Assembly (NCBI GenBank): GCA_038087015.1
Contig: JASBNA010000061.1
Coordinates: 186,001 to 250,000, forward strand
Source of the DNA: Cerrena zonata
Lineage: Eukaryota > Basidiomycota > Agaricomycetes > Polyporales > Cerrenaceae
Length of the DNA stretch: 64,000 bases
Direction: 5' to 3'
The notes beneath the pieces are model-generated. The model was not told the DNA's origin. It saw only the letters and a program-made list of their open reading frames with translations, and ran no database searches. Of this stretch, positions 1-9,781 are shown one piece after another. The translations under genes were made by a program, and so were the position numbers. Each line of letters starts with the position of its first letter. Position 1 is the first letter of the stretch.

Positions 1-73
1 GTATTAATACATCAATGAAATGAAACGTACATGTTCGAGTCAACGAATGAAGAATTGAAAAGAGAGAGAAGAA

Positions 74-1765
74 TTAAACCACAGAAGCCAAGTCGAAACT
101 TCTTCGGGCGGTTGAGTTGATATTCCACTTGACCAACCCACCACCGTCACAACCAATTAATAAGTGATCATTAAACCAATCAACACCACTTAAATTCAAT
201 TCACCATGGATATGGTTAACTGATTGTTGATAGGCATCATAAAAGGACAACATTGAAGAAGAATCAACTGAGGTATAATCGGAGACGGTAGAAGAATTTG
301 GAGGAACAAAATCATTAAAGTCATTATTTGAAACACCAGTGTTAGGATCATAATGTAAAGAAGGTCTAGCAGAAGAGGTTGGAGAAACATTAGAAGGATT
401 AATATTACAATTAGAATTAGAATCATTTTCGCTCCACTGAGGAATATTAAATTGAGGAGGAGGAACATAGGAGGGAACTTTTAATGAGGGAGGAGGAGGA
501 GGTTGATAAGTATAATTTTTAAATAATTTTGAATTATGATTGGTTAAATAATCGTAGTCATAAACCAAAGGAGCCGTGAATTCAATTTCATCTTCCTTAT
601 AGATTGATAAATCATTATAATTTGATTCATTATGATTTTCATTATAAATTTTTTCGAATCGATTAATTCTTTCTAATTTATAATTTGAAAATTGGTCTAA
701 TGCAAATGGTAAAACTATAACTTGATGATTATTAATTTGGTTTAAATTTCTTAAATCAATTAAGTGGATTCTACCGACGTGTTCCAGTATAGCTAATAAA
801 TCATTATTATAACCACCAAATTTAGAGTTACTAAATTTACAGACTCTAAAAGCACCCGATTGATGGCCTGGTCTAGTTGATTTTATTTCAAATAACGATT
901 TTTTCAAATTTCTAATATCATATAATAAACAAGTACCATCTTGGAAAGCAGTTGAAAAAATACGATCATTGGAATGATAAGAGATTCCAAAACCAGAATC
1001 ATGATTTGTTTCAATAGTGTTAATTTTAGAATTATCACGAGAATCAATCAAGAAAATCGACCCGGAATCCCCAGTTATAGTTAACAAATTATTATTTGAT
1101 TGACAAATATTGTTTAAAGCCGTACCTTCTTGACATTTAATTTGATTAGCAACCTTAACCTCGTTATTAATGTCAAGAGTGTAGAGATAAGAATCATTAT
1201 TGCAAACATAAGCATTATATTGATTTGCCAGTTTTGGATAAATGTTGACTGAATTATTAATTAATTCCCCCAAAATATAATCAAACGATTCATTAGTTTC
1301 ATTATTATGAAAGGAAAATAACCCCTTGGATGATCGATTTGAATGGCTTGGGGTTATATTCTTAATATCCGGGGTAACACCTCCTCCACCTCCTCCCGAT
1401 ATCATTGGACTCATCAACCCCCCAGTGATCATAGAACCGTCCTTTGTATAGCTATAGCAACAGGGAGTATAATTCAAGTTCCAGTCTTTCACTGGCGAGG
1501 ACATTTCTTGTAAATTAATCGATTTAATCGATTTATTGTTAGTATAATGAACGTATCCCTTAGAGCTATTAACTTGGATAAGATCCCTTAACTGCCAGTG
1601 TTTAACCGTTGACAAGGCCGGGGTGATATAACTTGGATTGGCCTTTAGAAGTTTATGAGCATGGTAATTATTCTGGAAACACTTATAATAATTACTATTA
1701 CGATGGTGATTAATTTTAGAAACCGGGACCGGATTCACAAAAGAATCCTGTTCAATATCCTTCAT
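74..1765 (-). CDS. DUF2415-type WD-repeat-like protein
   Basis: Complete 563-residue reading frame from ATG to TAA. The middle (about residues 200-350) has short beta-propeller-like segments such as LLYDIRNLKKSLF and IHLIDLRNLNQ. Around residues 370-410 is a segment ending in APLVYDYDYL, which I associate with the fungal DUF2415 family. The C-terminus (VDWFNDHLLIGCDGGGLVKWNI) looks like a last WD blade. The region between about 420 and 510 is low-complexity, Pro/Ser/Asn-rich. The best-known DUF2415 member is S. cerevisiae YDL176W (GID12), linked to the GID ubiquitin ligase; orthology is inferred from memory, so no symbol is assigned. A glycine run (six G) lies near residue 125. No break is seen. 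Confidence 0.6.
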   Translation of the reverse strand: MKDIEQDSFVNPVPVSKINHHRNSNYYKCFQNNYHAHKLLKANPSYITPALSTVKHWQLRDLIQVNSSKGYVHYTNNKSIKSINLQEMSSPVKDWNLNYTPCCYSYTKDGSMITGGLMSPMISGGGGGGVTPDIKNITPSHSNRSSKGLFSFHNNETNESFDYILGELINNSVNIYPKLANQYNAYVCNNDSYLYTLDINNEVKVANQIKCQEGTALNNICQSNNNLLTITGDSGSIFLIDSRDNSKINTIETNHDSGFGISYHSNDRIFSTAFQDGTCLLYDIRNLKKSLFEIKSTRPGHQSGAFRVCKFSNSKFGGYNNDLLAILEHVGRIHLIDLRNLNQINNHQVIVLPFALDQFSNYKLERINRFEKIYNENHNESNYNDLSIYKEDEIEFTAPLVYDYDYLTNHNSKLFKNYTYQPPPPPSLKVPSYVPPPQFNIPQWSENDSNSNCNINPSNVSPTSSARPSLHYDPNTGVSNNDFNDFVPPNSSTVSDYTSVDSSSMLSFYDAYQQSVNHIHGELNLSGVDWFNDHLLIGCDGGGLVKWNINSTARRSFDLASVV

Positions 1766-1794
1766 CTTTGAATCATATGAAGGTGATAACTATA

Positions 1795-1874
1795 GATGAA
1801 GTATAACTAAGATGAAGTATAACTAAGATGAAGAAGAACTAAGATGAAGAAGAACTAAGATGAAGTGTAAAGAA
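1795..1874. repeat. 16-bp tandem repeat, five copies
   Basis: Five head-to-tail copies of gatgaagtataactaa and its variants (third and fourth copies read gatgaagaagaactaa, the fifth is degenerate). They lie 30-110 bases upstream of the ATG of the DUF2415 gene, in its 5' leader or proximal promoter. Confidence 0.85.
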
Positions 1875-2279
1875 TAAGATAAAGAAATCTGAAAAACTGA
1901 AAGGTGGAGACAACTCACATACAAATCAAAACCGTCTGATAATGGCAGAAGGTATGGGTCATTTGTGGTTAGCACTCCTTGTTAGTTCAGTACAGGTGCA
2001 AACTTACTCCATTGAGTAAGTCACTCACACAAAGGAAAAAAGTGCGGTTGGTATCAGCAATTATCGTCTGGGGTAAGAAAAAAAGAAAAGACAGGGTGTT
2101 GGCGGAATCAACCACACAAATTTTCATTAGCAGAAGTAGGAAGTTGGTGATGTGTGGATGTGATGTATCACATTCATCTATATTGATCTACAGTGATGTA
2201 TTGTGATGTATTGTGATTATATTGGTAATTATATTGGTTATATTGGTTATTGGTTATGTTGGTTGTTGGTTATAAATCA
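1875..2279. other. intergenic stretch, no supported gene
   Basis: Shared upstream region of the DUF2415 gene and downstream region of LCL2. It holds a short open frame on the plus strand (1979-2206) with no signal or family resemblance, and simple TATTGGTTAT-type repeats at about 2215-2275. I see no tRNA or conserved element. Confidence 0.5.
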
Positions 2280-2693
2280 TTAAACTAAATCTCTCCAGGC
2301 TCTATTTACCCAACCACAGTCTCTTATATCATCGTTTTTGGCGTCGACTTTCCAGTTGTTTCTGGGGTCGTCGTATTTCCCTTCGAGGTCCTCGCCGCTG
2401 GGCTTGCTGATGCAAATGTACCTTTCGTTGGGCAACATGCACTTCAATTGACTCGACGGATACGGACAGGGACACAACTTGGGTTTGTCAACACACAATA
2501 GCGTGTCGGGACATAGGTACTTATTACAGTTTCTATTCAAGGTATCTTCTTCGAACTTGAGCGGGTTTTGTTCTGTCCTTTGTTCTTCTCCGTTTCCGTG
2601 GAACTGGTGGTTGAGGAAATCAAAGATCGAGGCCTGGCCTAGTCCGACAAGTGTTAGGAGTATGATAAGCAGCCACATTGGAGGATTAATCAT
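2280..2693 (-). CDS. LCL2: LCL2, ER-linked long chronological lifespan protein
   Basis: 137 residues with a hydrophobic N-terminal signal (about residues 5-22, [17 protein letters not shown]). A compact Cys-rich domain follows, with the pattern [24 protein letters not shown] and later [17 protein letters not shown], which is diagnostic of the fungal LCL2 family. Known members are small secretory-pathway proteins with genetic links to ER-associated degradation and chronological lifespan in S. cerevisiae; their biochemical role is unclear. Length matches the family (about 130 residues). The ATG used (MINPPMW) is the first in frame. The gene is read away from the small gene at 2938-3126 on the same strand. 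Confidence 0.88.
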   Translation of the reverse strand: MINPPMWLLIILLTLVGLGQASIFDFLNHQFHGNGEEQRTEQNPLKFEEDTLNRNCNKYLCPDTLLCVDKPKLCPCPYPSSQLKCMLPNERYICISKPSGEDLEGKYDDPRNNWKVDAKNDDIRDCGWVNRAWRDLV

Positions 2694-2937
2694 TCAACTG
2701 ATTGACTGACTGGTTGTCTGATGAATAGATCAATTACACGTAGCTCTCGATGAAAATTTGATGTTTTTTATGCGGTGTCTGGGTGTTTTTTGTTTTGCTA
2801 ATTGGTTGGTGAACGAATATTGTTTGGTGCACGGGCGTGTGACTAACATCTACGATCTACTTCGTATTGGGTTCCCCCAATTAATTACAATTCTGCAAAG
2901 GATACTAATTCGTAATATATTAATATTATAGAAATAA

Positions 2938-3126
2938 CTAGCTCTTCATAGACATGTAGGTGGCCGTAGACTCTTTCTTCATCAGAGATGTGGTCTCTTT
3001 CCGATGGCTATTTTTCTTGAATAGCTTATTCTTTAATTGACTAGCTTTAGAACTTATGGTACTACTAGTTTGAATAGATTGCAGCGAGGTATTATTTGAG
3101 TCCATTGACTTTTTAGATTGTGACAT
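2938..3126 (-). CDS. small basic Ser/Lys-rich protein, unknown
   Basis: 62 residues from the first ATG (MSQSKKSMDS). The reading frame opens two codons earlier at a GTG, which I do not use. Composition is Ser, Thr and Lys with a basic cluster LKNKLFKKNSHRK near the middle and several potential phosphorylation sites; there is no membrane segment or signal peptide. It sits between LCL2 and an A+T-rich microsatellite. I do not recognise a family. Its length, start context and open frame make it plausible but not certain as a gene. Confidence 0.4.
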   Translation of the reverse strand: MSQSKKSMDSNNTSLQSIQTSSTISSKASQLKNKLFKKNSHRKETTSLMKKESTATYMSMKS

Positions 3127-3136
3127 TTTCACTTAA

Positions 3137-3190
3137 TGAAATTAATTATATTAATTATATAAATTATATTAATTATATAAATTATATTCT
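3137..3190. repeat. A+T microsatellite (attaattatataa units)
   Basis: Repeated ATTAATTATATAAATTAT units immediately upstream of the small gene at 2938-3126. This is probably a simple-sequence tract in its promoter. Confidence 0.6.
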
Positions 3191-3432
3191 TATAAACCCT
3201 GCTTTCGTCTTGTATTTATACAATTGTAACTACATTAACCAATTACATAGTATAGTAATGGTATACTATAGTAATTGTATGCATTATATGACTCACATTG
3301 ATAACCCCCACTAGTTGAAGGTTGGTCTAGGTGAATCACATAAGGCTGAAAATACAATGAAAAATAAAAAAAAATTAAAAAAAAAAGTTGGCCGGTGGAG
3401 TTAACGGTTCGGAACCTGCCTATTTGGTCGAA

Positions 3433-3768
3433 TTAAAGATTCCCGTTAGTTAAATACTGAAGCACTAGAACCTTCTCTTTATTCAGCATCTTGATATAGT
3501 CATTGACCAAACATCTCACAGCATCCTCCCCTGGCTTGCCCCCGACGTGAAATATCTTATCGAGATTGTATATGGTCATTAGTAATAGAATCGTGGATAA
3601 ACCTAGTATTATATTATTGAATACCTCCATAAACTTCAATTCGGAAATTGCTTGCTGGTACTTTTTAATCAGTATGCATTTCGTTTTATCTTCAATCATT
3701 GGCCACATTGGGCTTTCGGGAATCGAAGTTTCATCTGGGTTGTTGTTCATTGGTTCTCTCTCGTGCAT
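3433..3768 (-). CDS. single-pass membrane protein, unknown
   Basis: 111 residues from the first ATG (MHEREPMNNN). The open frame extends 28 codons further upstream but contains no earlier ATG and would approach the tRNA at 3874. One clear transmembrane segment lies near residues 55-75 (IILGLSTILLLMTIYNL). A polar C-terminal tail with VRCLVNDYIKMLNKEK follows. I do not recognise the family. The tRNA-Pro lies just upstream on the same strand, so the promoter may be short. It could also be the last exon of a longer gene, but no donor/branch/acceptor set was seen. Confidence 0.4.
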   Translation of the reverse strand: MHEREPMNNNPDETSIPESPMWPMIEDKTKCILIKKYQQAISELKFMEVFNNIILGLSTILLLMTIYNLDKIFHVGGKPGEDAVRCLVNDYIKMLNKEKVLVLQYLTNGNL

Positions 3769-3873
3769 TTGAATCCTCTTGATCGTGATTGTAGAGATAT
3801 ACTTGTAATTGCAATAAGGTAAGTTTGTGGATGCAAAATCCACCAAGAGCAAAAAAAAAATTGAAAAAGAAAA

Positions 3874-3982
3874 GGGGCGAGCTGGGAATTGAACCCAGGG
3901 CCTCTCGCATGCTTAGTGTTGTTCCGTTCAGTGTACTGAACAGTCGCCCAAAGCGAGAATCATACCACTAGACCACACGCCC
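3874..3982 (-). tRNA. tRNA-Pro(UGG) with intron
   Basis: On the minus strand the gene starts GGGCGTGTGGTCTAGTGG and ends with the T-arm GGGTTCAATTCCCA and acceptor CTCGCCCC. The anticodon loop reads CTTTGGG, anticodon TGG, followed by an intron of about 37 nt that includes a self-complementary TTCAGTAC/GTACTGAA core. The mature halves match the yeast tRNA-Pro(UGG) pattern nearly base for base. A poly-T terminator (T10) lies just downstream on the minus strand. Confidence 0.96.
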
Positions 3983-5614
3983 ATTTCATGACAAAATTTG
4001 CCTGTAGTTTTCTATCTTGGTATTTTTCTTAAAGGGTAAATTTTTCAGTGTGAAAAAAAGTTTTAAAAAGGCTAATTTGGGGGTTTTATTAGACGATTTT
4101 TAAAGGCATAGCTTATTAGTATGGATTTAAGTTTTTTCTGGTGGAAAAGAGCCTTTTTATGGCACTTTTGTGAAAGCAAAAAAATTGTCTATTTTCATAA
4201 GTAGACGAAACTGCTATAACGAATTCGGTTTTCTTGACAATAAAGGCATATTCCTTTACTTGTATTCAAATAAAATATGTACCGTTGCATATGAGGAATA
4301 GATAAAACAGGAGAACCCTAATTAGGGCCCACATAAATTTCCATATTAAAATGTCTACGTATTAAGGCATCTCCGGAGCGAAGAGCAGGAATATTAGAGA
4401 TCGGTGGTGTTACTCAATCTATAAAAGCAGAAGGAGGGAATTGAATGATTTAGCTAGTATTGGTGGTTCTTATGATTCACCTTTCTTTTGTTCAACAAAG
4501 TGTTTTCTGACTTTCCACTTTAGACGTTTATATATTTCGATCTGTTTTCTTTATATCAAGTCGGCATTTTTCAAGCTGAAAGTATAGGTCAATGGCAAAG
4601 GTTTCAAAAGAACATCTACTCAAACATCACAAGCTTAAACATTTAAGTAAACAAAAAAGGATATCAAAACTTGAGCTCAATGCCGTGAAGAATATGAAAC
4701 AACGAGCTGCTTCTATCTAGTCAACGTGATTCTTTCGATATAGATCTTTTCACTATATTGTCAAGCCCATTTTTCATTGATTCTAATTAAGCTTATTGTG
4801 CCAAAATTAACCTACAGTTATATTAATACAATCCTTGTTCGTTTCAAACAATACACCGCTGTATTCCTTACTTATGCAAATCTGTGTAATTTTCAAGATT
4901 TGTTACTTAGATGATTGCAATAGCATTTCTCAGCAGTTATATGATTACTTTTCTGGAAAGTCATTGCAATTTTTTGTAAATTTTGCAACTTTCGACAAAA
5001 AACTTATTTTCAATCAAAGGCTCAAAAGATCTACTTTTCATAAAAGTCAACTTTTAATAAAAATCTCTCCAGCAACTTCATCTTCAAACAGAGTCCTTAA
5101 GCTAACCCCGGATAACTCTGGAAATTCCAATGACACAAGACGAAACTGCGAAATGATGTAATGAGTAGGTGTCACAAGTCATCGACTTTCGTTTCCCGCA
5201 ATTGCAGCACTGGGTCCATACTTCTGCTACCCAAAGTTGACAGTTCGTCAACTAGTTTGACTTCGCAACTTACAGACTAAATCTCGTTATGGTTTTAAGA
5301 TTCCTTAACGGAATGGATTTGTGTTCCGCAAAACAATTAACTAGCGATTGTCTCATCCGGTGAATAACCATCTGAAGTATGATCTAAGCAGGGCAAACCG
5401 TTTATCCATTATTCCCAAGATTCCAAATGTAGACAATCCAAGAAGAAAGTTTTGACGGTTGCAAAAAAAAAAAAAAAAAGGGCAGTATTCTTTACGAACA
5501 AGGAACTGCATTGTTCATTGGAAATCATATAAAAGAGTATTGTTATACCCTGAATTCCTGTTCAAGTCTTTACCTTTTCCAAAGATTTTCCTACAATTTG
5601 TCTTAATAAGTCCT
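3983..5614. other. gene-poor accessory region
   Basis: About 1.6 kb without a recognisable gene. It contains one short open frame at 4592-4720 (listed separately) and another at 4835-5161 with no family signal or good start context. It may hold decayed sequence and the long promoter of the secreted protein gene at 5615. No tRNA, LTR or 5S similarity was found in it. Confidence 0.5.
4592..4720 (+). CDS. 42-residue Lys-rich short ORF
   Basis: ATG-initiated 42-codon frame (begins MAKVSKEHLL, ends KQRAASI, TAG), very basic (Lys, His, Arg). No signal peptide and no known family. It could be a genuine micropeptide, a relic of a longer gene or chance. Listed because it is ATG-initiated and compositionally non-random. 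Confidence 0.15.
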   Translation: MAKVSKEHLLKHHKLKHLSKQKRISKLELNAVKNMKQRAASI

Positions 5615-6073
5615 ATGAATATGAGAATATTCAGTTTTCTCTCTTATGCAATTACTATTTGTTCCCTTACTAGAGCTTTCCAGTTAACTGTAGAATCAGA
5701 CAACCTTTTATTCAAAGGGTTAAACGTGACTTCTCTCCACCAAGAAGCTGGCGTTGACTACTTATATTTAGATTCAACTACTGGGGTTGAATTTAGTTAT
5801 GATTCCAGAGAAAAATTCTTGTATTTATCTAATGCTGAAAGTTATCGCTTCAGTATCGATGGAAATAACCTTGCTAAAATGGGTGTAAAAGGTGCTGACA
5901 GAACAGATATAGAAGTTGGTTATTTTCTTTATGATGGCTTCATTGAAGGATTCTATGCATGTAACAATATCAAAACATCTTATCAATATAATTTACCAAC
6001 TATTTTCTTTGCTTACGATGATAAGGCCCCTGCCGAGAAGGACTGTTCAATTATAAGGCTCAAGGTCGCTTAA
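5615..6073 (+). CDS. small secreted protein, cell-wall family paralog A
   Basis: 152 residues from MNMRIFSFLS. The open frame begins further upstream without an ATG. An N-terminal signal peptide ends near ...LTRA, and mature FQLTVESDN follows. It shares with the genes at 8366 and 9782 the layout F-x-L-x-V at the mature N-terminus, a central G..G/E..Y repeat, a FxAC cysteine (FYACNN) and a C-terminal K-D-C-S-I-I-R-L cysteine. The two-Cys layout recalls the C-terminal domain of yeast Pir/Cwp1-type wall proteins; that assignment is inference. There is no GPI signal. It lies farther from the other two paralogs, and a 5S gene and an LTR relic separate them. Confidence 0.72.
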   Translation: MNMRIFSFLSYAITICSLTRAFQLTVESDNLLFKGLNVTSLHQEAGVDYLYLDSTTGVEFSYDSREKFLYLSNAESYRFSIDGNNLAKMGVKGADRTDIEVGYFLYDGFIEGFYACNNIKTSYQYNLPTIFFAYDDKAPAEKDCSIIRLKVA

Positions 6074-6230
6074 TTAAAAAATTGAGTCTATGTTACGACT
6101 CAGGTCTATTTTATGATTTAGGTTCGCTACGAATGCACGTTTAAACTATTTTGAAGTACATTACGTAGACAATATCAATCCTCGCCACTCCTATGAAACT
6201 AGCTCAAAAAAAGAGTTGCAAAAAAAGAAG

Positions 6231-6351
6231 AGTCTACAGCACGATGGTTTCCATTATGGTCTCCCACTAACGTACTCAGCATCGCTCTCAGCAGCTTAAT
6301 AATTATTGATCGGACGGGTAATCATGCTTTATGCTGGATATGGCCGTAGAC
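6231..6351 (-). rRNA. 5S rRNA gene, divergent dispersed copy 1
   Basis: 121 nt, the canonical 5S length. The minus strand begins GTCTACGGCCATATCC and ends GTGCTGTAGACT. The diagnostic 5S blocks CCCGTCCGATCA, TTAAGCTGCTGAGAGC and AGTGGGAGACCAT are intact. Helix I pairs GTCTACGGC with GCTGTAGAC over 9 bp. Helix II (CAGCA/TGCTG), helix V (GCGATG/CATCGT) and helix IV (CGTTAGTGG/CCATAATG, one bulged G) also close. Many positions differ from the usual yeast 5S as I remember it, but in paired fashion. A T7 Pol III terminator follows immediately. It lies outside any rDNA repeat. Identical in sequence to the copy at 25676-25796. Confidence 0.9.
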
Positions 6352-6545
6352 GTCAATTTCGAATTCGGGGTGTTTATTCAAGCGTTTGTCTCAGGCATTT
6401 TAAAAATCTGTTCTTTTTTTCAAATCTCTAATCAAGATCCATTCCTTCACTAAAGTAAGTAAAACCATAATTAGCGAGGACAAGGAGGGCCATTATTTGA
6501 TTTCACAAAGAAAGACGACTTTATTTCTAAGTCAAATTGGAAAAA

Positions 6546-6986
6546 TGGCCAGACTGTGAGGTCTGGCGATGATGCCCGAGCCTGATTTATGTCAGAACAG
6601 ACCTCATAAATCATCAGGCCGAAGTATAACAGAGAGATGTTACAAACATACTTTGTGAAAAGTCATCGGGCCAGATAGCATAATAGTTGTACATATAAAT
6701 AAGTAAGTAATTCCATGTTAACGGAAATTCTTTCATGACTCTTCGTGGATCTTGGACCTCCGTGACTGTTCCTATTGGTTAATGAAAAGAATTAGGGCGT
6801 TTCCCATGAAGAGTTTTCCATTCGGTGATATACTTTTTGTAAATTTACTTTGTTTTGTTATATTAGTATTAATTGTAATAAGTTAAGCTAAAAAGATATA
6901 TCTATATAATAAATTAATCCACACCGTAGTTTGTTATTGGTATGTATCTGACTAGTTACCTTATTGCGTGTGTTATGGTCGTCCAT
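6546..6986 (-). mobile_element. solo LTR, full-length copy
   Basis: Minus-strand element beginning TGGACGACCATAACACACGC and ending near CACAGTCTGGCCA. It aligns end to end with the plus-strand copy at 24551-25015. Shared landmarks in order: GTCAGATACATAC, GTGGATTAATTTA, TTATTACAATTAATACTAATA, ACCGAATG.AAAACTC, TTACTTATTTATAT, GATGTTTGTAAC-like, ATAAATCAGG, and a terminal CAGACC/GGTCTG-type hairpin. TG...CA ends and length (about 440 bp) fit an LTR retrotransposon. No internal gag/pol remains were recognised beside it. Confidence 0.7.
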
Positions 6987-8107
6987 ACTGAAAAAGGTGT
7001 CTATATGTATAGTAGAAATATATGTGGTCGATAGAGGTCTGATCTACCCACATAACCCGATATCTAATGATCGATTCTGATGCTATCGAGTGAATTTTGG
7101 CATTAAATGAAGCAATATGTGGATAAGTTAATCTCTCAAATAGACTGATTGATCCTACAACCTCGTTGACTTATGAAGCGAATTATATTGGCCAACGACC
7201 AGAGAGTGTTCTTGTATTGATGGTATCTGTAAATCTACTTGGATTTTAGCAGTCAGCGTGATTTCAAAACATCAAGCTGAACTAGTCATTGCTTTTGAAG
7301 GTCTTCGTACATCTCTATATAGTACCATGCTACATGATTGTCCATTTGTAGATTTACTCTATACTACCTGGGAATGTCTGAAATACCCAAATATCAAAAG
7401 AAATCAAAAGACCTCTGACTTAGGTCATTTTCTTTTGTTTGAAGCTATACTATTGGACTATATTATTGCCTAAGAACAAGGGGAGTATTAGTCGTAATCA
7501 CTTAAAGCCACACGGAATCATTCGTAAAGTTATGGCAGTGCTCTTTGAAGTTCTAGAATAGTAACTACAACACCAATGTGATATTAGACAGGAACAAACT
7601 AATATCAATTGGTGGTGAAATATTACAGATATAATTCCATACCATTATTAGCCCTTGGCTATGCAACAGAGTATTCCCTATTGTAACAAAAGCTTTACGG
7701 TTAGTATCAAATGGTATCGAACTACTCCTTTTTTATTTAATGAATGTTTGTCAATGTAACCAAGGGTTTATCAACTAATTTTCGAACTTTATTGTGTGCC
7801 GTTCTCGTAACTTTGCAGCCATAAATTTTACAGATGAATTTTCAAAGATCAACCTTTTCGTTAACCATGAGCTAATAAATAGTCTATCTAGTTGGATTTT
7901 TGTAACTGTTTCATAGGAAATAATCTAGAATAGATAGAATAGAACAGTAACTGCCATTGTTTCCTTCTTCATGTTATTATTCTTCATGTTCTAACTTCGT
8001 TCTCCAATTAGTTTAGATTAGCTTTTATTTACAAACTATTTTTAACGATTGGTTATTTTACCAAATAAACAAAGTGTAAAGAGTATTTTCATAAGTCTTT
8101 TCCAACA
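6987..8107. other. intergenic stretch, probable long promoter and relics
   Basis: About 1.1 kb between the solo LTR and the promoter block of the secreted protein gene at 8366. A 71-codon frame at 7258-7473 has no recognisable family. Weak, drifted similarity to the region at about 9200-9530 (for example TTGCAGCCATAAATTTT versus TTGCAACCATTGATTTT) suggests the duplication that made the paralogs included upstream sequence. Confidence 0.45.
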
Positions 8108-8196
8108 TTAAGCTTTATCAGATTGCTTTCACGGGTAAAGCCATTATGAATCTATACCCACTAAAAATAGAACGAACGGCTGCGAAAAAGAAAAAA
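8108..8196 (+). promoter_or_regulatory. duplicated promoter block, copy 1
   Basis: Contains TTTATCA, GCTTTCACGGGTAAAGCCATTATGAA and AAAATAGAACGAACGGCTGCGAAAAA-type sequence. The same ordered blocks recur at 9548-9622 upstream of the next paralog. The GCTTT...AAAGC arms flank CACGGG here (CACGTG in the other copy). Located about 170-260 bases upstream of the ATG at 8366. Confidence 0.65.
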
Positions 8197-8365
8197 AAAA
8201 CAAATATGAAATACTGAAATATTGGTGGTAAGTTGAAGGGTCCCCACAAAGGTAGTCAAATGGAAGAGGCAATACACCAATGGTATACGAACAGGATTAA
8301 ATTCCCATCCATGTATATTAATTTGTTTATTCATCAATCACCACAATTACAAAATTTCAAGAAAA

Positions 8366-8812
8366 ATGAAATTCGCTACTATTTTAACTGCTGCTGCTGC
8401 TTTATTTTCCTGTTCCGAAGCAATCTTTCTTACTCTTGAAGCTAAAGGAACTGAATTTGACGGGAAGAAAATCTATTATGACCGTGCAGGTCCTGGTTAC
8501 GGCTATGCACTGATAAGTACTGGTGCTGTCGCTTTTGTTCGTGATTCTGAAAACCACAAATTTTACGTGGAGAGAGATCACGATGCTTTCTTGAGTGTTG
8601 CTGGAAATGCAGTTGTAATTGGAAGAACCGATTCCTCAACTTTTGATGTTGAGTATAATTGGTTAACTTACAATGGATCATACAATAATTTTAGTGCTTG
8701 TAAGAACTTCATTCCAGGTCGAGACACAGCATATGTGCTTTATGCGGAGGATGAAAAAGATCTTGAAGGCAAGGAATGTACGAAAGTTAGAATTAGTGTT
8801 TATCAGAGCTAA
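8366..8812 (+). CDS. small secreted protein, cell-wall family paralog B
   Basis: 148 residues. Signal peptide MKFATILTAAAALFSCSEA, then mature IFLTLEAKGTEFDG. Two conserved cysteines lie in FSACKN and GKECTKV, with an N-glycosylation sequon in LTYNGS just before the first. The signal peptide is nearly identical to that of the gene at 9782 (MKFAT-LTAAAAL), showing a recent tandem relationship, whereas the mature domains have diverged strongly. There is no GPI anchor signal. The fold is likely the Pir/Cwp1-like beta domain seen in yeast wall proteins (inference). Confidence 0.78.
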   Translation: MKFATILTAAAALFSCSEAIFLTLEAKGTEFDGKKIYYDRAGPGYGYALISTGAVAFVRDSENHKFYVERDHDAFLSVAGNAVVIGRTDSSTFDVEYNWLTYNGSYNNFSACKNFIPGRDTAYVLYAEDEKDLEGKECTKVRISVYQS

Positions 8813-9547
8813 GTGCCTATCAACAGTCGCTTTTATGCCGTATATAGCTTTTTGTATAGGTTTAATATACGTCTTAAATATGCTTAAATAAAACAATGTA
8901 CAATTGAAAAACTTTATTGAAAATTTCACAGATCGAATTATTAGCGAGTCATTGTGGAGAACTACAATATCTACTATAAGGGCTTGGCTGAATTAGTTCT
9001 GGAAACACCGAAGGCTTTGGATGATTCATTTCTTTAGACCCGGATAACTCGAACTCGTGTTCATGACCATGAACATAGGTTACATCCTAAATCACAAGTT
9101 GTCCAACTAAAATTCTGCCAATTCAATAATACAATGGTGGGAACAGTTCGGTTTCTTGATATTATCGTAGACCTTTCAAAATTTTTTAATAAACTATTAA
9201 TTCTTATGTTCTCTCGCATGAGTTTGCAACCATTGATTTTCCACCAGGCTTTTTACTTTAGCTTAATTCTATACTTCTTCATTATGTTACATAAGAAGAT
9301 CTACTTTAATTAGTCTTTTCGAAAAAGAGTACCAGGATCTAGAACATTAGTGGTCATATCACTTGTAATGAGCCAATTTCATCTTTCATTTAGACATTTT
9401 ATCAATCTATTTGAGAAAAACAGTTTTTGTTTACGAATTATTTTTAGCTTTCGGGTTTAATTTAAGTATCATTGGAATGAAGAGTGACTCATTTATCCTA
9501 TATCCAATTGAAACGAAAAGAGTAACTCCGTGAGGCTTTCTCAAACG
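8813..9547. other. intergenic stretch between paralogs B and C
   Basis: 735 bases with no supported gene. Short frames on both strands here are shadows or chance. The right half shows weak block similarity to 7700-8100, consistent with duplicated but drifted upstream sequence of paralog B. Confidence 0.45.
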
Positions 9548-9622
9548 TGAAGATTTATCAAGGGGCTTTCACGTGTAAAGCCATTGTGAAGCAAAAATAG
9601 AACGAACGGCTGCGAAAAAAAA
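9548..9622 (+). promoter_or_regulatory. duplicated promoter block, copy 2, with CACGTG core
   Basis: Counterpart of 8108-8196. GGCTTT and AAAGCC form inverted arms around a CACGTG E-box at about 9570-9575, followed by CCATTGTGAA and AATAGAACGAACGGCTGCGAAAA. A TATATAAG box follows at about 9709-9717, roughly 65 bases before the ATG. CACGTG is a typical bHLH (Cbf1/Pho4/Tye7 class) site in yeasts; which factor acts here is unknown. Confidence 0.6.
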
Positions 9623-9781
9623 AGTATATCAATAAACATACGAATTATACTTGTGATGAAGTGTTCGGGGAGAGTGGAAGAGACCAACGAAGATAGATAA
9701 AGGCAATGGTATATAAGGAGACCCAATTCCCAACCATGGTGGTCAATTTATCTTTTTATTAATCACTACAATTACAAAAAA

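Noticed and set aside
1979..2206. 75-codon frame upstream of the DUF2415 gene
   Set aside because: Low-complexity basic translation in a promoter region with no start context or family.
4835..5161. 108-codon frame
   Set aside because: No signal, family or codon pattern like neighbouring genes; located in a gene-poor stretch.
6231..6351. 5S pseudogene interpretation
   Set aside because: Substitutions are paired in all helices checked, the terminator is intact and a second identical copy exists.
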